Origin: Akkermansiaceae bacterium
Lineage (GTDB): Bacteria; Verrucomicrobiota; Verrucomicrobiia; Verrucomicrobiales; Akkermansiaceae
Direction: 5' to 3'
Assembly: GCA_028293225.1 (NCBI GenBank)
Contig: JAQGPE010000319.1
Location: 1-13,689 of the forward strand
DNA length: 13,689 nt
This document shows, in pieces, positions 8,287 to 13,689 of the stretch (the stretch's first letter is position 1; the number at the start of each line of letters is the position of its first letter). The position numbers and the translations under genes are program-made. The notes beneath the pieces are model-generated. The model searched no databases. It was not told the origin of the DNA and saw only the letters and a list, made by a program, of their open reading frames with translations.

Positions 8287-8502
8287 TCAAGAATGAATGG
8301 ACGCAGCAATGATGATGCACAGTCCGAGCCCGAGACCGGCAACCACCAGGGCCAGCGCCAGGTTCTTCTTCTCGATCAGTTCGCGCCACAGGTCATACGG
8401 CGTCAGCTTGTCGACGATGATGAAGGCGAGGCAGAAGATCACGATCCCGATGATCGAGTAGAGCAGGGAGGCGACGACATCGCGCAGGTTGATCAGGTCC
8501 AT
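8287..8502 (-). CDS. short DUF350 family inner-membrane protein
   Basis: This is a 71-aa protein with two transmembrane helices (about 8-30 and 46-67). Between them is a conserved-looking loop with DKLTPYDLW and then EKKNLALALVVAGLGLG, the typical end of a DUF350 unit. Many DUF350 proteins carry two such units (about 130 aa), so this is a one-unit form, probably dimeric (inference). The function of the family is unknown. Members are often found beside DUF4178 and spermidine-synthase-like genes, as here. The frame extends further upstream to 8610, but that would overlap the previous gene by 92 bp and add a Pro/Ala-rich tail. ATG 8502 begins exactly where the family does, 16 nt after the previous stop. 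The stop at 8287 is 15 nt before the aminopropyltransferase start. Confidence 0.88.
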   Translation of the reverse strand: MDLINLRDVVASLLYSIIGIVIFCLAFIIVDKLTPYDLWRELIEKKNLALALVVAGLGLGLCIIIAASIHS

Positions 8503-8518
8503 GGTTGCAGGAAGTGGA

Positions 8519-8716
8519 TTATTTATGGAAGGAACCGCCGCCGCTCCCGAAGGAACGCCAGCCCGAGAAAAATGCCCCTGAGCCGGAGGAAGAAGAGGTG
8601 CGTACGCCACTGCGAGCTCCGCCGAAGACCGGCAGGATCCGCCAGCCGCCCAGGTTCGACACGCTCAGGGTGCCCAGGGTGAGGACCACCCAGCCGAGGT
8701 AAAAGGGATGCTTCAT
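8519..8716 (-). CDS. small membrane protein with Gly/Ser-rich tail
   Basis: A 65-aa protein starts with one hydrophobic segment (HPFYLGWVVLTLGTLSVSNL, about residues 3-22, weakly extending to about 30). It continues into a low-complexity tail of Gly, Ser, Phe and Arg ending in GSGGGSFHK. I do not recognise a named family. Small proteins of this design (one helix and a Gly/Ser tail) are, as far as I recall, seen beside DUF350/DUF4178 genes, which supports it as real. So does the position: its ATG is 12 nt after the DUF4178 stop and its TAA is 16 nt before the DUF350 start, filling the only gap in an otherwise gapless operon. It may be a structural or assembly partner of the two membrane proteins, but nothing in the sequence shows this directly. 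Confidence 0.75.
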   Translation of the reverse strand: MKHPFYLGWVVLTLGTLSVSNLGGWRILPVFGGARSGVRTSSSSGSGAFFSGWRSFGSGGGSFHK

Positions 8717-8728
8717 GATGGCAAAGGA

Positions 8729-10597
8729 TCAGGGAGTGTAGTCGCTCTGCGACCAGCGGTCTGCTTCAAAACGATGGTAACGATAGACCGCCCAGGCAGG
8801 CCACGAAAGGAGCGCCAGCAGGCAGATCACGAAGTTCGAGGTGAAAAGCCCGCCCTGTTCGATCTTCACATGCACCGGCTCGGTCGGCAGCGTGCCGCTC
8901 GGCAGCGGACTCAGGGTCAGGTGATACTTCCCGGCCGGCACCGCGGGCAGGCTGGTGCCGACCATCGTGTTGTTGCTGCCCTGGGCCGGATTGACCGCGA
9001 CCGGCACCGGATAGGCCGTGCCGGTGCTCTCCCCCACCAGCGAGGCGGTCAGGTTGGGCAGCGCCGTATTGCTGTCGCTCTTCAGGTCGATGTCCGCGCG
9101 GCGGCGGCCCTTCAACTCGAAAGTCTGGGACACCGAAGGCGCCGATTCCACCCCCGGCTGCTGCACGATCAGGTTCTGATCCAGCACCGTCCGGCGGTGG
9201 GAGAATGACGAAAACAGCGCCTCCAGCACGATCGCCACGACCACCGCCACCACACCCATTTTCACGAAAGCCCCCCGTCGCTCGATCCACGGATTCGGCG
9301 CGTTCAGGTAGACGCCATCGCCCGATCTCAGGACCTGGCCAAAGGCTCCGCCGATCACATCGGCAGGCACATATTCCCCGGTCGACCAGGTCAGCTCCTG
9401 CAGCTCCGGATAAAGCTCCGACGACAGCACATACGGCGGCGCGATGTAGTCCGCCACCGAGGTCTTTTCCCCCACCCGCACCCGCCAGTAGAACTCCCCG
9501 GCCACCTGGGTCACCTCGGTGTCCTGGGCGTCGAAAAGCCGATAGGCCTTGTCGCCGAAGCGCATGTCATAGCCGCTGCCCACCGGCGTGTCCGGGATGC
9601 GTTTGATGAAATTCCAGTGGCCCGCCGACTCGGTCAGCCACGCAAAGCCCTGCCACGGATTGTAGAGCAGCAGTTCCCGCCAAGTCACATACGGATCCTT
9701 CCGCCACAGGCAGCCCAGGACCTCCCACTCGACGCCACGCAGCGTCCCGCGCTTGCCCAGCGCCAGTGGCGGTTGTGGCAGCGACTCGGCCTTGAGCACC
9801 TTCTGCCCGATCTCCGCCCGCGACTTGTGAACGTCGATCAGGCTGCCGCAATGACTGCACGCCAGCGTCGTCGTCACCCCGGCCAGCCGCACCTCCACCA
9901 CGCCGCCGCAGTTCGGGCAGCTCATGGCCTGGGTCATCTTCTTCTCGACCGGCACCGGCTCGCCGTTCCAGCCGGGGACGGCCTTCAGCCCCTCCCACTG
10001 GACCTCGTCCGGCATCGCGGAAAAGCCCATGAAAAACTGCGCCTCGCCCTCATGCCACTCGACCCCGGCGAAGGCCCGGCCTGGACCTGTTAGGTCGGTG
10101 TCCTGCCACGTTTCGCCCGGCACGGCGACGAAGGGCAGTTCTCCCTCCCCACCGGCCGCGGTGGCCTGTTTGATATCGCTGACCCGGTACTCCGTCCCGC
10201 CCAGATTCACCGGCTGCCCCGCGCCCAGTTGCTTGATGGCATCCGCCAGCGCCGGCTGGGCCGGAGCGGCTTCGGAAATCATGAAAAAGCCCTGCGTCTC
10301 CGCCACCCAGCCGTAGCTGTTGCCGCCGAAGTCCGCATACCACTCGTCCCACGCCCCATCCTCCCAGCGCACCCGCAGCCGCCCCAGCAGCTTGAAGCGC
10401 TTGTCCCGGCAGGTTCCGCGCGCCCCGATCTGCAGCGGTGAATGATCCGGCGGCAGTTCCGCCATGGTCCCGATCGCTTCCAGCCCGATGTCCTTCCGCA
10501 CCACCATCGACCGGCAGTTGGGACACACCGCGAAAACCCCGCCTGGGGTCTCAAAAGGAATGGGTGCCGAGCATTGCGGGCAGTCGAATTGGCGCAT
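8729..10597 (-). CDS. membrane protein with two zinc-ribbon + DUF4178 units
   Basis: This 622-aa protein is the first gene of the polyamine cassette. A zinc ribbon at the N-terminus (C6, C9, C25, C28) is followed by a DUF4178 domain (about 53-200). A second ribbon (C227, C230, C247, C250) and a second DUF4178 (about 275-440) follow. The two halves align by eye: GARGTCR/GKRGTLR, then LGRL/LGCL, then GWVAETQG/AWLTESAG. A transmembrane helix (about 446-463) leads to an extracytoplasmic beta-rich domain (about 466-587), and a second helix (588-605) returns to a short basic tail. The ribbons and DUF4178 units should therefore be cytoplasmic. DUF4178 has no known activity; the fold may bind a ligand or partner proteins. 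The stop is 12 nt before the small membrane protein. The start has no Shine-Dalgarno (GATGGGGC then ATG). It is 78 bp from the upstream hydrolase stop. Confidence 0.9.
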   Translation of the reverse strand: MRQFDCPQCSAPIPFETPGGVFAVCPNCRSMVVRKDIGLEAIGTMAELPPDHSPLQIGARGTCRDKRFKLLGRLRVRWEDGAWDEWYADFGGNSYGWVAETQGFFMISEAAPAQPALADAIKQLGAGQPVNLGGTEYRVSDIKQATAAGGEGELPFVAVPGETWQDTDLTGPGRAFAGVEWHEGEAQFFMGFSAMPDEVQWEGLKAVPGWNGEPVPVEKKMTQAMSCPNCGGVVEVRLAGVTTTLACSHCGSLIDVHKSRAEIGQKVLKAESLPQPPLALGKRGTLRGVEWEVLGCLWRKDPYVTWRELLLYNPWQGFAWLTESAGHWNFIKRIPDTPVGSGYDMRFGDKAYRLFDAQDTEVTQVAGEFYWRVRVGEKTSVADYIAPPYVLSSELYPELQELTWSTGEYVPADVIGGAFGQVLRSGDGVYLNAPNPWIERRGAFVKMGVVAVVVAIVLEALFSSFSHRRTVLDQNLIVQQPGVESAPSVSQTFELKGRRRADIDLKSDSNTALPNLTASLVGESTGTAYPVPVAVNPAQGSNNTMVGTSLPAVPAGKYHLTLSPLPSGTLPTEPVHVKIEQGGLFTSNFVICLLALLSWPAWAVYRYHRFEADRWSQSDYTP

Positions 10598-10675
10598 GCC
10601 CCATCAGACTGCCGGAGCCAAGCCGGGGAGCCAATGAGAAAACAGCGACGGATTCTCACTCATGACAGAGCCCGG

Positions 10676-11668
10676 TCAGGGAGCCGTCGTGGCCCGCTCG
10701 TTCGCCTGCCACTGGTCCTCCGCGGTCAGCACGCCCTTCGCACCCTTGCCATTCAGCCATTCCAGCGCCTGCTTGTCCCCTTTCAGCTCCGCATCCCAGA
10801 ACGCTGTCGTCAGCGCCAGGATCGGTGGATGGTAGCGGGAGCCGAGCGTCGACTGTCCCTTCAGATCGCGGTCGCCAAAGCTCATGTGCACCGCCTTGTC
10901 GAACACCACCTGCCAGGCGGGCGCGTTCTTCAGATTCGGGAAAATCTTCAGGCGGTCCGCCGCGGTCGTGTTGCCGATCGGGCTGTCATCCTGCGTTCCG
11001 GTCATCAGCAGGCACGGCATCTTGATCGAGGCAAAGGCCGTCGCCGGATCCCCCAGGGTCGGGGGGCTCGGGCTCATCATCACCGCCGCGTCCAGCCGCT
11101 TGTCGAGAAAGGACTGGCTCGCCAACGTCTCGCCCGCCATCGCCTCGGTCGTGATCGCGCCAAAGGAATGCCCGGACATGCCGATGTGCTCCAAGTCCAT
11201 CCGCCCGTGCAGCGCGTTCTTTTCATCGCCATTCCAGGCCGTCAGGGCATCGATCACCACCGGAACATCCTTCACCCGGCTCAGGAAACTTTCCAGCGAA
11301 GCAGCGCTCTTCAGCTTCTCGAACCGCTCCCCGGCCGCCACCTCCTTCCAGACCGCCTCGTCGCTGCCGGCATGCTGGACGAAGACGACCACGTAGCCGC
11401 GCTTGGCCCAGTGGTTGCCCAGATAGGGATTATTGTCCCGGGAACCGCCAAGGCCATGGGAGAAAAGAATCACCGGCGCGGCCTGCTTCGTCTCCGGCAG
11501 GTAGACCCGCACCGGGATGATCCGGTCGCGCTTGGCATCCTTGATTTCAAAGGTCTCCGACACCGGCGTCCCGTCCGCCACCTTCAGCGGATCGTAGGCC
11601 TCAGGTTCGGCGGAAAGGGCCGTGCTGGAAATCACCAGCGCGAGGAGAGCGGCAATGCGGGAGTGCAT
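10676..11668 (-). CDS. secreted alpha/beta hydrolase (dienelactone hydrolase / PAF-acetylhydrolase-like)
   Basis: The 330-aa protein starts with a signal peptide (MHSRIAALLALVISSTALSA, cleavage likely after residue 20). The alpha/beta-hydrolase core is clear: oxyanion-side HGLGG at 71-75, the nucleophile elbow GHSFG with Ser168 at 166-170, a likely acid Asp in GTQDDSP (227-228), and a likely catalytic His261 in AVHMSFGD. The spacing and the HGLGGSR motif recall the predicted dienelactone hydrolase and platelet-activating-factor acetylhydrolase-like group. The natural ester substrate is unknown. An in-frame ATG ten codons upstream (11698) would put MTMPGGLWVT before the signal peptide, so I chose 11668. 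It follows the ThuA-like gene by 48 bp on the same strand and probably shares its transcript. The 78 bp after its stop contain only a weak hairpin, so read-through into the DUF4178 cassette is possible. Confidence 0.9.
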   Translation of the reverse strand: MHSRIAALLALVISSTALSAEPEAYDPLKVADGTPVSETFEIKDAKRDRIIPVRVYLPETKQAAPVILFSHGLGGSRDNNPYLGNHWAKRGYVVVFVQHAGSDEAVWKEVAAGERFEKLKSAASLESFLSRVKDVPVVIDALTAWNGDEKNALHGRMDLEHIGMSGHSFGAITTEAMAGETLASQSFLDKRLDAAVMMSPSPPTLGDPATAFASIKMPCLLMTGTQDDSPIGNTTAADRLKIFPNLKNAPAWQVVFDKAVHMSFGDRDLKGQSTLGSRYHPPILALTTAFWDAELKGDKQALEWLNGKGAKGVLTAEDQWQANERATTAP

Positions 11669-11716
11669 GGTAACCCATAAACCCCCTGGCATCGTCAAAG
11701 TTGCCCCGCCGGGAAA

Positions 11717-12643
11717 TCAGCCCTTCTTGTCCAGATTCGCCTTCATCTCTTCGTCCGTCGGCGTCGCGGTCGGCACGCCGCCCTTCGGCACTTCCAGGTG
11801 CGCCAGCCAGACGATCGCGTTCAGCATCAGCCGCCGCTGGTCATCCTGCTTCCAGTTCTGGTGATAGTGCCCGCCGGTAAAGCCAAAGCCGCGGACCTTT
11901 CCCGCCTCATAAGTCCACATCACATGTTGGACCTCCTTGCGCTCCAGCACCGCCGCGCGCACTTCCGGGTTCCCCTCATGCGGACCGTCGCCGCGGGTGA
12001 GCGTCTCCGCCGGTGGCAGCGCGCTCAGGATCGGCGTCACGCCCTCCATCTTGCCGCGGAAGCGCATGTGGTAATACCACTCGTCCTTGGTCGCGAAATC
12101 CGCCACCCCGCGGGTGATTTCATTCTTCGGCAGTTTAAAGGCAGCATCCCACACCGGGTTCACCGACCAGTCGGCTTCAAAGTAGCCGCCGATCAGATCC
12201 AGAAAGCCATCGCCCGGTCCGCCCTTCGGCACCTCCACCGCATAGTGCAGGCAGCCGATTCCCGTGCCTTTCGCCGACAGCTCCTTCAGCTTCGCCAGAT
12301 GCGGGATCGCCAGGTTGCCGCCGCCGCCATCGGCGTAGATCACGACCGCCGCCGCCTGATCGAGGACTGACTCATCCGCAGGCCAGCCGCTGACGACTTC
12401 GGCCGCCACCGGCAGGCCACTTTTCTCCAGCTGACCGGCTAAAAGGAGACTGCCAGCCCGATGTTCATGCTCGCCCGGCCCGTGACTCGGCGGTCCCGCG
12501 ATGAAGACAATCCGCTTCTTCGCTCCGGCTCCTCCAGCTTCTTCGCCAAGGCACAAGCTCATGGACGTCAGCAACATCAGCAGCGCTCCCGCCACGACCA
12601 ACGATCTGCGTGATCCCGCCTCTGAAGTCTTTTCCACCCGCAT
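11717..12643 (-). CDS. secreted ThuA-like domain protein
   Basis: This 308-aa protein has an N-terminal basic stretch and hydrophobic core (RRSLVVAGALLMLLTSMSL, about 12-30), a likely signal peptide cut near residue 33. The body matches ThuA-like proteins (class I glutamine amidotransferase-like fold). It has KKRIVFIAGPPSHGPGEHEH at about 42-61, a GIGCLHYAVE segment where the amidotransferase elbow would lie, DLIGGYFEADW, and GFTGGHYHQNW near the C-terminus. ThuA was named for trehalose utilisation. In planctomycetes and verrucomicrobia many secreted copies occur with sugar-related proteins of unclear role. No catalytic activity is assigned here. The ATG is followed by the whole signal peptide and preceded by TCTGAAAA, with no Shine-Dalgarno. 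It is the first gene of the minus-strand run and faces a divergent gene across 167 bp that hold GTCAC repeats. Confidence 0.88.
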   Translation of the reverse strand: MRVEKTSEAGSRRSLVVAGALLMLLTSMSLCLGEEAGGAGAKKRIVFIAGPPSHGPGEHEHRAGSLLLAGQLEKSGLPVAAEVVSGWPADESVLDQAAAVVIYADGGGGNLAIPHLAKLKELSAKGTGIGCLHYAVEVPKGGPGDGFLDLIGGYFEADWSVNPVWDAAFKLPKNEITRGVADFATKDEWYYHMRFRGKMEGVTPILSALPPAETLTRGDGPHEGNPEVRAAVLERKEVQHVMWTYEAGKVRGFGFTGGHYHQNWKQDDQRRLMLNAIVWLAHLEVPKGGVPTATPTDEEMKANLDKKG

Positions 12644-12692
12644 TTTTCAGATACACGCGCACAAACCACGCCTTTCAAGTAAATCATGGTTT

Positions 12693-12720
12693 AGTCACAA
12701 TTGAGTCACAACAGTGTCAC
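12693..12720 (+). promoter_or_regulatory. three GTCAC direct repeats at 11-bp spacing, Pho-box-like operator
   Basis: GTCAC occurs at 12694-12698, 12705-12709 and 12716-12720, exactly 11 bp apart. The fuller units are AGTCACA, AGTCACA and TGTCACG with 4-bp spacers. A degenerate fourth TCA core (TCAT, 12684-12687) is in register upstream. Repeats one helical turn apart on one strand are the layout of OmpR/PhoB-family sites. The Pho box (CTGTCAT-like units every 11 bp) is the closest known match. The array lies between the divergent ThuA-like gene and the plus-strand surface-protein gene and points toward the latter. A weak TATCTC -10-like hexamer follows at 12734-12739. The regulator's identity is inference. 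Confidence 0.45.
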
Positions 12721-12810
12721 GACAGCGCAGGTGTATCTCGTCCAAACGGGTTCTACCGGTCCATCGCTCCGCAGGCCCCAAGCCGCCATCCGAGCGACCA
12801 AGCGCATCTC

Positions 12811-13689
12811 ATGAACTTCACGAACCGACCCGTTTCGCCCGGTGCCCTCCGCACCGCCCCCCTGATTCTGACACTGCTCTGTCCTCTGGCAAACGGGGCT
12901 GAAATTTTCTGGGCTAACCCCGTCACCGGCTCCTTCAGCGATCCCTCGCTGTGGACCGGTGGCGTGGTTCCCGGCGCCACCGATGGCGCCAGCATCCCCG
13001 CCGGCACGGTGAACATCGCCGCCGACTGGGCCCTGACCAATGCCACCGCCGGCACGCTCGCCGCCTCGTCCGCCCTCTTCAACCAGACCGCCGGCAATGC
13101 CGCACTGACCGGCGACCTGCGCCTCGGCACCGTGGCCGCGGCCACCGGCGGCTATACCCTGAGCGGTGGCAAGCTCACCGTCGCCAACGCCATCCACGTC
13201 GGCGAAATGGGTGCCGGCACGCTGAAGATCGCCACCGATCTCGACCAGACCGCCACCGGAATCGCCAATCGCATGGTCGTCGGCAACCGCGCCCTGCCGG
13301 CCAGCGGCAATCTCGCCGCCGAGGATGTCTCCGCCTTTGCCTCCCCTTCCTCGCTCGGCAGCGTTCAGCACACCGCCGGCGCCTTCAATCTCACCAATGA
13401 ACTCTGGATCGGCCTCGGCAGCGGCGGCTCCGGCACCGCCGACACGGAAGGCGGCTACAGCGACATCAATTTCGGCATGTATGAGCTCAGCGGCACCGCG
13501 ACGCTCCGTTCGAAAAACTGGCTCCTCGTCGGCCGCACCGGTGGCGAAGGCGTGCTCAACATCAGCGGCGGCACCCTCACCAAGACCGCTGAAGGCGACC
13601 CCAACTGTTCCTTCGTGGCCGGCAGTTACGACGCGGGCCGTACCAGCGCCCACGGCACCATCAACCAGACCGGCGGCGTGGTGACCACC
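12811..13689 (+). CDS. secreted beta-repeat surface protein, autotransporter-passenger-like (3' end cut)
   Basis: The gene is open from ATG 12811 to the right edge: 293 codons, no stop. Residues 11-29 form a signal peptide (ALRTAPLILTLLCPLANGA). The mature part opens with IFWANPVTGSFSDPSLWTGGVVPGATDGASI, the W...W.GG..P...D motif often seen at the start of beta-helix surface proteins of Verrucomicrobiota. Gly/Thr/Ala-rich repeats follow, in which strands of the kind YTLSGGKLTVANAIHVGEMGAGTLKI (116-140) recur: LWIGLGSGG near 199-206, LLVGRTGGEGVLNISGGTL near 238-256, then INQTGGVV. This is like the repeats of passenger domains. The role is unknown, possibly adhesion or cell-surface structure. 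The C-terminal anchor (autotransporter barrel, PEP-CTERM or other) is outside the window. No Shine-Dalgarno is visible. A long open frame on the opposite strand here is only a shadow. Confidence 0.85.
   Translation, partial: MNFTNRPVSPGALRTAPLILTLLCPLANGAEIFWANPVTGSFSDPSLWTGGVVPGATDGASIPAGTVNIAADWALTNATAGTLAASSALFNQTAGNAALTGDLRLGTVAAATGGYTLSGGKLTVANAIHVGEMGAGTLKIATDLDQTATGIANRMVVGNRALPASGNLAAEDVSAFASPSSLGSVQHTAGAFNLTNELWIGLGSGGSGTADTEGGYSDINFGMYELSGTATLRSKNWLLVGRTGGEGVLNISGGTLTKTAEGDPNCSFVAGSYDAGRTSAHGTINQTGGVVTT

Noticed and set aside
8503..8610. Longer DUF350 protein starting at 8610
   Set aside because: It would overlap the small membrane protein by 92 bp and adds a segment unlike the family; ATG 8502 fits both spacing and family start.
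10635..10658. Six-bp inverted repeat TGAGAA / TTCTCA with a 12-nt loop after the hydrolase gene
   Set aside because: The stem is short and AT-rich, the loop is long and there is no U-run, so a terminator cannot be supported.
12706..13653. 315-aa minus-strand Gly/Ala-rich open frame
   Set aside because: It is the complement of the plus-strand repeat protein, which has a signal peptide and beta-repeat motifs; the Gly/Ala richness comes from reverse-reading those repeats.

Overview
The window is GC-rich and almost fully coding. Eleven genes lie head to tail on the minus strand (right to left from about 12643 to the left edge), and one divergent gene on the plus strand runs off the right edge. 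There are no RNA genes, insertion sequences or CRISPR arrays. A Verrucomicrobiota source (for example the Luteolibacter/Verrucomicrobiales area) is an inference. It rests on the Gly/Thr-rich autotransporter-like surface protein at the right edge, the secreted ThuA-family protein, the GC-rich codon use and the near absence of Shine-Dalgarno sequences.

Right part, 10676-13689. A secreted ThuA-like protein (12643-11717) and a secreted alpha/beta hydrolase (11668-10676) form a minus-strand pair. Divergent from them is a plus-strand gene from 12811 for a secreted beta-repeat surface protein, cut by the window end. The 167-bp divergent intergenic region holds three GTCAC repeats spaced exactly 11 bp apart, an arrangement like a Pho box or OmpR/PhoB-type site.

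Middle part, 4866-10597. A compact six-gene minus-strand cassette, in transcription order: a membrane protein with two zinc-ribbon/DUF4178 units, a 65-aa membrane protein with a Gly/Ser tail, a short DUF350 membrane protein, a membrane-fused spermidine-synthase-like aminopropyltransferase, a Tat-exported FAD oxidoreductase with a lipobox, and a pyruvoyl S-adenosylmethionine decarboxylase. Junctions are -8 to +16 nt, so this is almost certainly one operon. Together it can make decarboxylated SAM, transfer aminopropyl groups at the membrane, and perhaps oxidise a polyamine-like product outside the cytoplasm. I read it as an envelope-located polyamine system of unknown purpose.

Left part, 1-4772. 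JetA, JetB and the first 885 codons of JetC, a Wadjet-type (MukFEB-like SMC) plasmid-defence operon. The JetC C-terminus and any JetD nuclease lie beyond the left edge. It follows the decarboxylase gene after 93 bp on the same strand with no visible terminator, so the two systems may be co-transcribed.

Five consecutive short-gap junctions have a pyrimidine run, not a Shine-Dalgarno sequence, just before the start codon. Start choices here therefore rest on family fit, signal peptides and gene spacing.
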